Under the pieces are notes generated by a model. That model saw nothing but the letters and a program-made list of their open reading frames with translations, had not been told where the DNA came from and did no database searches. Below are positions 30,541 to 39,571 of a stretch of DNA of 64,000 nucleotides, one piece after another. Positions within the stretch are counted from its first letter, which is position 1. Each line of letters opens with the position of its first letter. Both the position numbers and the translations under genes were made by a program. This DNA comes from Stentor coeruleus (Eukaryota > Ciliophora > Heterotrichea > Heterotrichida > Stentoridae), in the NCBI GenBank assembly GCA_001970955.1, contig MPUH01000185.1:1-64000 (forward strand), in the 5' to 3' direction.

Positions 30541-31203
30541 TTATCTATTGTATTCCTTACTAGAACTTTCTTCCATCTTCACATACTCCGGACTTAAAGT
30601 TTCAGTATAATCCGAAAGTACACTTGTAGCTGTTCTACATGTATAAGCCCTTAATCCACATATCGCATTAACTCCTGTATTTTTAATTCTCTGTAAAGTT
30701 TCTCCATCAATATTCTCTATAACTCCTTCAACAACCCTTTTATCTTTGAATCCAAACAGATTTAATGATTCTTTTGTTCGATCCCACCAAGATTTTGGTT
30801 CATATCCTATAGGGTAAAGTCCTTGAATAATAGTTGGAGCAGGAGGTGGAGGATAATTGTATATTTCTGATTTAATTAAATTTTTGTAGTATTGAGCTGC
30901 TTGACATGAGTATTTCTGAGCTAGTGTAAAGGTTTTTGGAATACCGTATTGACTCATTAAACAACGTAAACGATGATTGCCTCCGTTTTGGAGCTTTAGA
31001 ACTTCATCATTAGTCCATCCTGCCATTTGTAAAGATTTGATCATGACTTGATCACTGCATTGGGATTTTATTTGATGAGCACAGTCAATACATAGGAAAA
31101 TACAAAACTCTGTGCATGCCCAACTGGAGTTTTTATATCCACACTCGAAGCATTTGAAATTATCATCTGAATTGTGAATAGAACGAAGTAACTCTATGGA
31201 CAT
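30541..31203 (-). CDS. ArfGAP-domain protein lacking the arginine finger
   Basis: This encodes 220 residues. The N-terminal ArfGAP zinc finger (about 8-115) has CFEC (18-21) and, after the conserved WA, CIDC (38-41), followed by MIKSLQMAGWTNDEV and NGGNHRLRCLM, which match the helical part of the domain. ArfGAPs normally continue the second zinc knuckle as CSGxHRxLG, where the Arg completes the Arf active site. Here the sequence is CAHQIKSQCSDQ, with no Arg at that place. The protein is therefore either a non-catalytic Arf binder or a very divergent GAP. The C-terminal 100 residues contain PPPPAP and no other known domain. It presumably acts at Golgi or endosomal membranes. Confidence 0.8.
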   Translation of the reverse strand: MSIELLRSIHNSDDNFKCFECGYKNSSWACTEFCIFLCIDCAHQIKSQCSDQVMIKSLQMAGWTNDEVLKLQNGGNHRLRCLMSQYGIPKTFTLAQKYSCQAAQYYKNLIKSEIYNYPPPPAPTIIQGLYPIGYEPKSWWDRTKESLNLFGFKDKRVVEGVIENIDGETLQRIKNTGVNAICGLRAYTCRTATSVLSDYTETLSPEYVKMEESSSKEYNR

Positions 31204-32129
31204 TATTAATTATTTTACCTGGAAAGGAATGGGTTAGGCTTTTTTTGATTTTTTAATGAAAATTAGGGTGATTAATTTTGGAATAGGATTTTTGAGAGTG
31301 AGGCTAAATTGAGAAACTTTTAATGAAATATGATAAAATGTTTTGTGTTTTGATTAGAGCTCCTGGCATAGGGGTTTTAAGGTAATGTGATTGAAATTGA
31401 TGTAGGAATGGCTTGTTGTGGTTATTATATAATTAGTTTTATTGTTGGTTTATTATAAACTTTTTATTTATGTTTTTCTTCAGGCTTTATGTTTCTAAAT
31501 TATTTTCTTTCAACTTAGAAACAATTATGAAATCATATATATTTTTGTATTTAAGTAAAAAATATGTATCGTAATTGAAGCTAGTCAATATATGTATAGT
31601 TTCAATTAGTATATACATAATCATCATAATCAATAGTATATTTTAACTATTTAAGCAAATGAAATTAGTATTGTTCTCAATTCCTATTCAAAATAACTAT
31701 GATATTATTGGAAAAGATATATTATAAGTTTTATTCTTATCCTTATGCATTAATAAAATCATTAAGGTGCCAAAAATATAATTCTAATAATATTTACAAT
31801 CTATAAACAACTTTCAAACAAAGTCACATTATAATTTTTTCCTATTCTATCTGATATAATAAGCCAATAAACTGATATTTCAAACTATAACATTATCTAT
31901 ATCAATAAAAAAATAAACTAATAAAAAAATAGCACACCCATACTACAATCAATAAAAAAAAATATAACTCTATTCAATAATCGAAGCACACCACAATTCA
32001 TATATTATCAATTCACTATAAAATATACAAAATCATTAAAAAATATTCTCATTACATCCATTTGATATATAATTCATATTTAATTTCCTATAATTTTTAT
32101 CAGATAAAATATCCCTTACGTATTTTTTT
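31204..32129. other. Intergenic region, 5' flank of the ArfGAP gene and 3' flank of the kelch gene
   Basis: About 31204-31480 is G/T-rich and C-poor, as expected upstream of a minus-strand gene here. About 31780-32110 is A/C-rich. The centre is very AT-rich. I see no ORF of interest, RNA gene or repeat. Confidence 0.5.
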
Positions 32130-33788
32130 TTATATAATCATAGCTTTAACTACTCTAGTAATAACCATAATGCATTTCTTTTTTTCAATATTTGCCGCAG
32201 GCATTGAGATATTTAAAAATTCGATAATTTGATCCAAGCTTTGAAAATGAAGTTTTGGCTTTTCTAAGACCCTATCTAAAATGGATATAAATTTATGAAC
32301 TTTTTTATATGTGTAAAATTCAAAGCCTAGATTTTTTTTCAAACACACATAAAGTTGTTTTATACTAATTTCCTTTTCTTCCCCAAATTCAGAAGAAAGT
32401 TTTGAGATTTCAAGTGGGCTTAGATCTTTTGTCAAAATCTTACTGTATATTTGGCAAATAACTTTAATCATTCGCTTTCTAGGAAGTCTTACAAGCATAT
32501 CATTTTTTTTTATTATAACCATAGAAAGTATATCGTCTTTTGAAAGAAAAGTCATGTTTTTAGACTGGAAAACATCATTAGAAAAGTTCCCTGTTTCACT
32601 AGTTTTCAGTGTATAACTATTCTTGCTTCTAGATTTCGATGATTCTGTTTTAAATGTTCTTGCATCTTTACCAGAATCAAAGGTTCTCATACTTAAATTT
32701 TTTACGCTATCTAAAGCATCATCTGTATCTAAATTAATCGCTTTTGGGATTAGAATCTTAGCATCTCTAACAATAGGAGCTTTTTTAATAGAATCTGTAT
32801 TGTTTAAGTCTTTAATAATAACAGTTTGTGATTTCATATTAAAATTCAAAGATGCAGTGTAATGTATCCATCTATGAGAAGTCATGAATTTTATAGCAAA
32901 TTTTGGAAAAGCCATTATTATAATATATTCTTCAGTAACTTTGATTGGATAGTTTTCAAAATAATCTAATCCAGGGGATAGGATTTCTGAGAAACCATTT
33001 TTATGAGTGAACATGTAACAGGATTGGATTGGTTTTGATGATGGGGATAGACCTCCCCAAATAAAAGCGGTCTTACTTGATGAGCCGGATAGAGGATTGA
33101 AAATGTTGATAGGGAAAGAGTAAGGCTCGATTTGAAGCTCTTTTGTTTCTGATTCTAGGTTTATTGAATAAACAGATCTACTTGGGGTGTATGAAGGGAG
33201 AATAGCACCAGCGAAATAATACAGTTTAGAACCCAACAAAAAGCATCCAGGATAAATCAAATTTTCAATTTTAAAGCTATTTTCTGACAGACTTGAAGGC
33301 TCACAGCTATTTAAAACACCATCATCACCTTGTTCTTCTTTATGAATAAAAACTTCCCAAGAATTGTCATTTAAATTATATCTCATAATAGGGCACCCAG
33401 AAAATTCCTTCTGGTTATTCCCCGATTTTTTTTCAGTTACCCCTCCAGCATAGTATAAATCAGTCTTATATTTAAATAACCCACCAAGTTTAGCAGGAAT
33501 AGGTAAAGGAGTGAGGATATTTAATTGAGCATATTCTAGATTTATAAGATAACAACGAGTTCTAAGGGATTTAGACTTGCTAGTCCCCCCAGCTATAATA
33601 ATCGTATTTTCATCCAAGTACCCAAGAACTGAATCGCTAGGAAAGCATTTGTCAATAGAAAATTTTAGTTTTTTAGTAGAAGTTTGAGTTAATCTGAGAA
33701 CAAAAGACTCAGATCTGTTTACGTAGTATGTAAAAACTTCACTATAAGACTTTTTAAGAAGGTTAGGCTCTGACCTACTGTTTCCCAT
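32130..33788 (-). CDS. Kelch-type beta-propeller-like protein with N-myristoylation motif
   Basis: This encodes 552 residues. The N-terminus MGNSRS fits the N-myristoylation pattern (Gly2, Ser6), which suggests membrane attachment. Residues about 30-330 contain weak kelch-like repeats with GG doublets followed by large residues (IIIAGGTSKS, LYYAGGVTEK, AFIWGGLSPS, and FAGAIL in place of one). The C-terminal 150 residues are helical and charged and resemble no domain I know with confidence. Ciliates encode many kelch-type proteins of this kind, often of unknown role. The propeller call rests on spacing and the GG pattern, so it is moderate. Confidence 0.6.
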   Translation of the reverse strand: MGNSRSEPNLLKKSYSEVFTYYVNRSESFVLRLTQTSTKKLKFSIDKCFPSDSVLGYLDENTIIIAGGTSKSKSLRTRCYLINLEYAQLNILTPLPIPAKLGGLFKYKTDLYYAGGVTEKKSGNNQKEFSGCPIMRYNLNDNSWEVFIHKEEQGDDGVLNSCEPSSLSENSFKIENLIYPGCFLLGSKLYYFAGAILPSYTPSRSVYSINLESETKELQIEPYSFPINIFNPLSGSSSKTAFIWGGLSPSSKPIQSCYMFTHKNGFSEILSPGLDYFENYPIKVTEEYIIIMAFPKFAIKFMTSHRWIHYTASLNFNMKSQTVIIKDLNNTDSIKKAPIVRDAKILIPKAINLDTDDALDSVKNLSMRTFDSGKDARTFKTESSKSRSKNSYTLKTSETGNFSNDVFQSKNMTFLSKDDILSMVIIKKNDMLVRLPRKRMIKVICQIYSKILTKDLSPLEISKLSSEFGEEKEISIKQLYVCLKKNLGFEFYTYKKVHKFISILDRVLEKPKLHFQSLDQIIEFLNISMPAANIEKKKCIMVITRVVKAMII

Positions 33789-34582
33789 TTTTTAATCTTT
33801 ATGCGCATAGAATTATTGAATAAGCATAGATTACAGTATGGTAAAGATATATTGGATAATTGTTTTGTCTAAATGATTAAATAAACCTTAGTGAAGAAAT
33901 TATTTAGTATTAATTTAAATAAAAGCAGTAGAATTGGTAAACTAAATTCAAAAAAATAATAAAGACTGCAACTATGAAATTCAATAAGATATCATAAAAA
34001 ATCAGGGATCTGGAAGCAAATATCATAAAGGTATCTATAGGATTTTATCTTCGAACTGGGTTAATATTTTTATGCAAATTTTTATATATTTTTATGCAAA
34101 TCTTTATATATTTTAATAATGCTTTACTATGATAGTTTAAAAAGATTTGACGAAGCACCCCATGATGAAATGCGAAAATGCTCTTAAGTTTCAGAGTTTT
34201 AATCGAAGATTTTTAAATAAAAAAATGATATGATAAAGTTTGAATTCATAGTTTATATTTTAAATTGAAAAAATAGATTTTTTTCAAGATTATTTTTATG
34301 TAAAAAGTAAATTTAATTTAATGTTTTTACTAGGTAATCAACTTTAATTTTCTTATTGACCATATTTTCACATAATTTTTATTTTCCTATCTGAAAATAT
34401 AGAATACGAAATTTATTAGCAAAAATTACTAACAAAATCAAAACTTTAAAAAACTCAAAACTATTATCTATAAACTGTTTAAAAATCTTAACTCTATTCG
34501 CCAGCATATAAATTATAATTCAATTAGATAAACTATATTATAGTTCTTAGTATTAATCAGATAATAGTTTTATATTAAAAAA
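33789..34582. other. Divergent intergenic region, AT-rich
   Basis: This 794-bp spacer separates the minus-strand kelch gene from the plus-strand RING gene. It is AT-rich, with a short tandem duplication near 34066-34110 (a TTTTTATGCAAAT..TTTATATATTTT unit twice). The last 140 bp have more C than G. I see no gene. Confidence 0.5.
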
Positions 34583-35341
34583 ATGGAATGCCCTGTATGT
34601 TTGGATAATTTCGACACTTTATTTCATATGCCTTATGTACTTCCTTGTGGTCACTCAGTTTGTGTGAGTTGTGTAGATGGGCTTATAAAAGCCTATAATA
34701 ATTTCTGTCCAATTGATAGAAGAGAATTTATTTCTAGAGACCAGCTCAAACCTAACTACGACCTTTTAGAAACTTTACAATGGCAAATTACTTCAGGATC
34801 CGAAATTTTGTTTTGTTGTAATGGGCATAAAATTGAAGAACTTGTTTCAGTTACTCAAGACTGTGAAATCTGCAATAAAAGAAAAGTTAGTCTTTGGTTT
34901 TGCATAACATGCCAATATGGGGTTTGCGATAAATGTAAAAATTGGTTTGATCATTCAAAAAGTGTTATTGAACCTGGGTTAAAATGCTTTCATTCTCATC
35001 CTATGAGATTTACTGAAGATGTACAAAAATTTTATCCAAAAAGAAAAGGGGTATTTTTATGTGATGGATGTCTTAAAAAATCTGCTGGGTCAAGTGTGCA
35101 TTGCAGAAAGTGTAATGTTGATTTTTGTGTTGAGTGTTATCAAAAGTTGACAGAGCTTATTCCAATTACTATTAATCTTTTTTGTACTTGTAGGAATCAG
35201 TTGGTGTGGAGGTTTTCTGAAGTGTGTAGTAAATGCAAAAGGTGTAAGAATAAGTATAAGAAGTGTGGGTCGTTTATTTGTTTGAAATGCAAGAATAAGT
35301 TTTGTATAAAATGCACTGATTTTATAAGGAAAGCTAGATAA
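34583..35341 (+). CDS. RING-finger protein with additional Cys/His zinc-binding modules
   Basis: This encodes 252 residues. The RING-HC finger begins at residue 3 (CPVC, then CGHSVC at 22-27 and CVSC at 27-30) and ends with CPIDR (42-46), so the eighth ligand is Asp45 instead of Cys, a variant known from other RINGs. After it come three further cysteine-rich blocks (about 78-119, 134-186 and 201-244) with repeated CxxC pairs and ZZ- or B-box-like spacing (CNKRK..CITC..CDKC). A ubiquitin E3 ligase activity is likely from the family. The protein is compact, with no membrane segment. The start is the first ATG after an A-rich run. Confidence 0.75.
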   Translation: MECPVCLDNFDTLFHMPYVLPCGHSVCVSCVDGLIKAYNNFCPIDRREFISRDQLKPNYDLLETLQWQITSGSEILFCCNGHKIEELVSVTQDCEICNKRKVSLWFCITCQYGVCDKCKNWFDHSKSVIEPGLKCFHSHPMRFTEDVQKFYPKRKGVFLCDGCLKKSAGSSVHCRKCNVDFCVECYQKLTELIPITINLFCTCRNQLVWRFSEVCSKCKRCKNKYKKCGSFICLKCKNKFCIKCTDFIRKAR

Positions 35342-35454
35342 AAAGATTATATCTAAATCTATAGATTTTTTACAATAATTTTTGATTTTGATTTTTAGGT
35401 AAAGTTGTGATTGAAGTGAAAGGGTCTTTTATGGTAGTTTACCGAATTTTTCAG

Positions 35455-35607
35455 AATAAATCCCTACCCCCAACATTTCACCAATATTAAAATCTACCTT
35501 TACCTAATTTTTCCCTCCCCAATAATAATCCCCACATACATTCTCACCCCATCTCTCTTCCTCCAAAATTCATACCAGCCTCCAAACTACTTACCATTTA
35601 ACTATAA
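35455..35607 (+). promoter_or_regulatory. G-depleted 5' flank of the EF-hand gene
   Basis: About 150 bp directly upstream of the ATG are pyrimidine- and A-rich with almost no G and with many CCC and TCC runs. The preceding about 110 bp (35342-35450), the 3' flank of the RING gene, are the reverse: G/T-rich and C-poor. The flip lies at about 35450. The ATG is preceded by ACTATAA. Confidence 0.5.
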
Positions 35608-37128
35608 ATGGCCAATTTAAGTTTAGAGACCGAAAGGAGGTTAGCCGACTTTATCTACTCAATCAGTGAAGGAGAAAAAGAAGTCGAACAAGCACGAATA
35701 AGCCTATCAGAAAACCGAGATTTCGAGCCATACTCAGCTTTTAGAGTAATCGACCGCCTTGGTATTGGATTTATCTCATACCTAGACATTCGCGATTTTC
35801 TCGATAGAAATCGTGTTTCTTGTACAAACCAAGACATTACTTCAATGATCAAACAATATGATTCAGATTCTGATGGTAGGCTAGTTTTATCTGAATTTCA
35901 TCAATTCTCACTTCCTTCAACAAGTGTTGTTCTTCGTGACCTAGCTCTTCAGCGAGGTCCTTATCCTAGGACAACATTAGATGTCGAATTTTTATTGGCT
36001 AGACTTTTTGAAAAAGAACTCTCTCTGCAGAGAAGACTAGAACTGTCTAGGCGCGATTTAGCACTTAGAGCTGATTTCTCGATTCTTTCAGCTTTTTCTG
36101 TTATTGATTATCCTAGTACAAGTATGCTTAGTAGAGATAAACTTAGCGACTTTTTGAGAAGGAATGGGAAAATTACTTTTGAAGAAGATATTGATGCTTT
36201 GTTAAGAAGAATGGATGTTGATGGAGATGAAAGATTAAGTTTTTCTGAATTTTCTGATTTTATCAGGACCTTAGAACCTATTTACCCTTCGTCACCTAGA
36301 AGATCACCTGGTAGATCTAGTCCTTTAAGAAACACTTCACCACTTAGAAGAACTGGAAGCCCTGGAAGGACAAGTTCATCATTTGTAGCAAATGAAACAT
36401 CAATGAGAAGCTCATATGTTAGAGCATCACCACTTACAGTTAATGAAGAAAGTGAACTTGTTAATGTTTTCTTTCAACAAATCAGCTTAGAAAGAGATTT
36501 AAATACAGCTAAAAAAGATGTTGCGCTATGCAGTGATTTTTCTTTACTTGATGTATTTCAGATGTTTGATATAAATGATATAGGATATGTTGGAGAATTT
36601 GATCTTGAAGATACTTTGGTTGAGTTAGGAATACGTCCAACACGTGAAGAAATTACTTTGTTGTTTAAACATTATTCATCATTAAACAATCGTCGATTGA
36701 CTTATAGTGAATTTTCTAAGCTTTTTTCACCGAAAGAACTTGAATATTCTAGAATACTCAGTAATAGAATACCATTTAATGTGCCTAGAGCTGAGAGAAG
36801 AAGAATATTTTCTGCTGATACTGTATACAAAATAACAAGGGTTTTGAAATTACATTTGGATAATGAAAATGCTGCGGAAAGCTTAAGGCATAGACTTGCT
36901 AGAAGGCCTAGTTTTAGCATGCATGAAGCTTTTCAAGCTGTTGATCAAGATAGAAATGGATATATAACATTTGGAGAATTCCAGAGCTTGCTAGAACAAA
37001 ACGGGATTTTTGCAACAGCAAAAGATGTTGAGAGTCTTATGGATAGATATGATAAAGACAAAGATGGAAGGGTTTCATATTCTGAATTTCTTGATGAAGT
37101 AACTCCGAAATCTCCTTCTAAGTACTAG
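35608..37128 (+). CDS. EF-hand repeat protein with four modules and a Ser-Pro-Arg linker
   Basis: This encodes 506 residues built of four similar modules (about 5-100, 120-222, 280-375 and 400-497). Each begins with a charged helix, then R-x-DFS-x-x-x-AF, a weak EF-hand, and a second EF-hand ending D-x-D-x-DGR-x-x-x-SEF. Canonical loops are DSDSDGRLVLSE (85-96), DVDGDERLSFSE (203-214), DQDRNGYITFGE (446-457) and DKDKDGRVSYSE (482-493); the loop at 321-332 is degenerate and module 3 has lost its second loop. A basic linker (about 229-255) has repeated SPxR motifs and may be phosphorylated. The protein should bind calcium. In heterotrichs EF-hand proteins (centrins, calmodulin-like) serve contractile and cortical fibres; this link is inferred. 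Module duplication inside one gene is clear. Confidence 0.85.
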   Translation: MANLSLETERRLADFIYSISEGEKEVEQARISLSENRDFEPYSAFRVIDRLGIGFISYLDIRDFLDRNRVSCTNQDITSMIKQYDSDSDGRLVLSEFHQFSLPSTSVVLRDLALQRGPYPRTTLDVEFLLARLFEKELSLQRRLELSRRDLALRADFSILSAFSVIDYPSTSMLSRDKLSDFLRRNGKITFEEDIDALLRRMDVDGDERLSFSEFSDFIRTLEPIYPSSPRRSPGRSSPLRNTSPLRRTGSPGRTSSSFVANETSMRSSYVRASPLTVNEESELVNVFFQQISLERDLNTAKKDVALCSDFSLLDVFQMFDINDIGYVGEFDLEDTLVELGIRPTREEITLLFKHYSSLNNRRLTYSEFSKLFSPKELEYSRILSNRIPFNVPRAERRRIFSADTVYKITRVLKLHLDNENAAESLRHRLARRPSFSMHEAFQAVDQDRNGYITFGEFQSLLEQNGIFATAKDVESLMDRYDKDKDGRVSYSEFLDEVTPKSPSKY

Positions 37129-37662
37129 ATAGTTAATTTAGTTTTCTATTAAGAGTTTTTTTTTTAAGTTGTAGTTTTGGTTGAGGCTGGATAAATTGAA
37201 GAAGGAGCCTTATAAGAACTGTTATAAAAATATTATTAGATAAACTATAATAAATATAAAATTACATATTGAGAAATATGTAGTTATTTGTTTAATGTTT
37301 GCTTGTATTAGACTGCAAACCATATAACTTCCAAGTTTAAAAAAATATTGCATTAGTTTCTCAAAATAGCATACATCACATTCTCCATAAAAACTAAAAA
37401 TTCTCCATAAAATAATATCTTACCTTAAAAATTCACATAAAATATATACCTCCATTACATTATCCTTTCACAAAAAAAACCAATAATTCAAACCTCACAT
37501 TTCTATTCAACTTCAAGTATTTTCAAAATTTAAAACCCTTCAATAATTTATCAACTAAAAAACTATAAAAACCCTTATAAATTTCTTCCCAATCCTACCC
37601 CTCATCAATTTGCTTCATTTTCTTCCCTATTCTAACCCTAACAATAACCCATAATAAAGTCA
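37129..37662 (+). promoter_or_regulatory. Intergenic spacer, 3' flank then G-depleted 5' flank of the SHIPPO gene
   Basis: The first about 90 bp are G/T-rich (3' flank of the EF-hand gene). From about 37370 to 37650 the sequence is C/A-rich and nearly G-free; 37561-37620 has one G by my count. I see no gene. Confidence 0.5.
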
Positions 37663-39114
37663 ATGGAAGACTTAAAACTACCAAACCAAAAAGTCAGCTA
37701 CTTCACAAACACATTCAAATTACCCAATCAATCCCCAAACCGATTTACCACCACAAATCAAAAATCCTCCAAAACCACCTCAAACCAAAACTTAACAGCT
37801 TTAAAATTAACAAAGTCTTTATCCAACAATCTAACCCCAAGACCAGAAAAAAACGGGTCAATTCCAAACTCCTACTCAATATCTTTGCATTTAAAATCCC
37901 CATTATCATCAATATCAAATACTTCTTATTATCAATCATTATATCCAACTCCAGGACCAGGGGATTATGAAACTAAACGATTAGATTCAGGTCCAGCTCA
38001 TTCATTTAGTAAAAGCCCACGAGAAATTTATCGTCAAATTTCAACACCAGGTCCTTCAGACTATAGCCCACAACGTAAAGATCATTCATATTCATCTGTG
38101 CTTATAGGTAAACCAAAAAATGAATTAAGAGTTAAAACCCCAGGTCCAGGAAGTTATTATATAGAAAAACGTGAAGGTTCGCCTATATTTTCTATAGGTA
38201 GAAGTACAAGATTTAATAAACAAGAGTTTTCTCCTGGGCCTACAGATTATAATACAGGTATAAAAATACATACACCAACTTGTGTTATTGGGAAATCTAA
38301 AAGGCTTTTATTTGATGAAATTATTGGGTCTCAAGCAAGTAACCCAGGACCAAGTGATTATTACACTGAAACTAAGCATCATTCACCATCATGTATTATT
38401 GGAAAATCTAAACGACTTTTATTAGATGATATTATTAGGAATCATGCTAAAGAGCCAGGGCCAGGGTCTTATTCAAGTACTCAAAAAAAACACTCAGCTT
38501 CTGCGTTTTTAATAGGAAAACCTCGAGACTCAGTATCAACAAGTCCAGGACCAGCACAATATTATTCAGAAACCTTGGTCAATTATCCAAGGTCAGCTGC
38601 TTATTCGATAGGTTCATCAACTAGACCTAATATTATACGTAATAATTTCCCAGGACCTTGTGATTATAGTTATACATCAAGATCAAATTCTCATAGATGT
38701 ATTTTTTCTAGGTCTTCTAGAAATTTACTTGATATTACTCAATCACCTGGACCTGATTATTCTCCTCCATCAACACTTAGTAAACTTGGAGGGGTTATTA
38801 GCCCAAGATTTGGCTCCAAATTAGATGTTTCACCTGGACCTGGGGATTATAATATTTTAAGAACTTCAGAAAGTGTGAGTTTTACTATACCAAAAGCTGG
38901 GGTAAATGGAAATAGTAGAGGGTTTTTGACTGGGGTTGATTTTTATAAAGCGTTTGTTAGGAGCAGGTCACCGATAATTAGTTTTGATGATGATAAGAGG
39001 AAGGATGTGTATAGAAAGAGGGTCAGTTATGGGACTGGGAATATGGAGAGAGCTAAAGGGTTCCTAAAAGCTCAGTTTATGGGAAAAGGAAAAAATGTGA
39101 AATTTAGAGTTTAA
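37663..39114 (+). CDS. SHIPPO/STPGR-repeat protein (CIMAP/ODF3-like)
   Basis: This encodes 483 residues with about ten PGPxxY repeats at 30-40-residue spacing from about residue 97: TPGPGDYETKR, TPGPSDYSPQ, TPGPGSYYIEK, SPGPTDYNTG, NPGPSDYYTE, EPGPGSYSST, SPGPAQYYSE, FPGPCDYSYT, SPGPDYSPP and SPGPGDYNIL. The intervening segments carry the S-x-x-I/F-G-K/R pattern typical of the family. SHIPPO proteins coat or line microtubules in cilia and the cytoskeleton, including microtubule inner proteins. The N-terminal 80 residues are Asn/Ser/Thr-rich and disordered. The family call is firm; the exact microtubule site is unknown. Confidence 0.9.
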   Translation: MEDLKLPNQKVSYFTNTFKLPNQSPNRFTTTNQKSSKTTSNQNLTALKLTKSLSNNLTPRPEKNGSIPNSYSISLHLKSPLSSISNTSYYQSLYPTPGPGDYETKRLDSGPAHSFSKSPREIYRQISTPGPSDYSPQRKDHSYSSVLIGKPKNELRVKTPGPGSYYIEKREGSPIFSIGRSTRFNKQEFSPGPTDYNTGIKIHTPTCVIGKSKRLLFDEIIGSQASNPGPSDYYTETKHHSPSCIIGKSKRLLLDDIIRNHAKEPGPGSYSSTQKKHSASAFLIGKPRDSVSTSPGPAQYYSETLVNYPRSAAYSIGSSTRPNIIRNNFPGPCDYSYTSRSNSHRCIFSRSSRNLLDITQSPGPDYSPPSTLSKLGGVISPRFGSKLDVSPGPGDYNILRTSESVSFTIPKAGVNGNSRGFLTGVDFYKAFVRSRSPIISFDDDKRKDVYRKRVSYGTGNMERAKGFLKAQFMGKGKNVKFRV

Positions 39115-39571
39115 TTTAAATGATGATGTTTGGATTATATGTGATTATATGGATTTTTTTTATTGTAAAGAAATAACTTTATATTTAATATGAAAATTTC
39201 TGAACATAAAGCATAATATAATCATTAGACTCTATCATAAAAATATTTCCTAGTTTATAAACAATCACTAATAAATCTTTCTTGATAAATTTTATATTAA
39301 ATTCATAGCTTAATAAGGATATTTAAGTAAAATAATGACAAAGCTTATCAAAGAAAAAAACTAATCAGCACATTTAAAGAAAACTTAAGAAAAAACATAA
39401 AAATCCTCATCAAGAAACTTTATCTTAAACTTACATTATCATTTCAATCATGAAAAAAAACTATAAAACTATACCTTAAAATCTATTCAAGCCTTAAAAA
39501 AACTGAGTATTTTAATATACACATTACTAATATTGTTTCTTAGTTCTAAAATATAATAAAAGAAAAATAAA
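39115..39571 (+). other. AT-rich intergenic region upstream of the CNB gene
   Basis: This 457-bp AT-rich spacer turns A/C-rich in its second half (about 39340-39500) with few G, as in other 5' flanks. The ATG is preceded by an A-rich run (AAAAATAAA). I see no ORF or RNA gene. Confidence 0.5.

Noticed and set aside
34066-34110. A short AT-rich tandem duplication as a mobile-element trace
   Set aside because: It is too short and of too low complexity, without terminal repeats or an associated gene.
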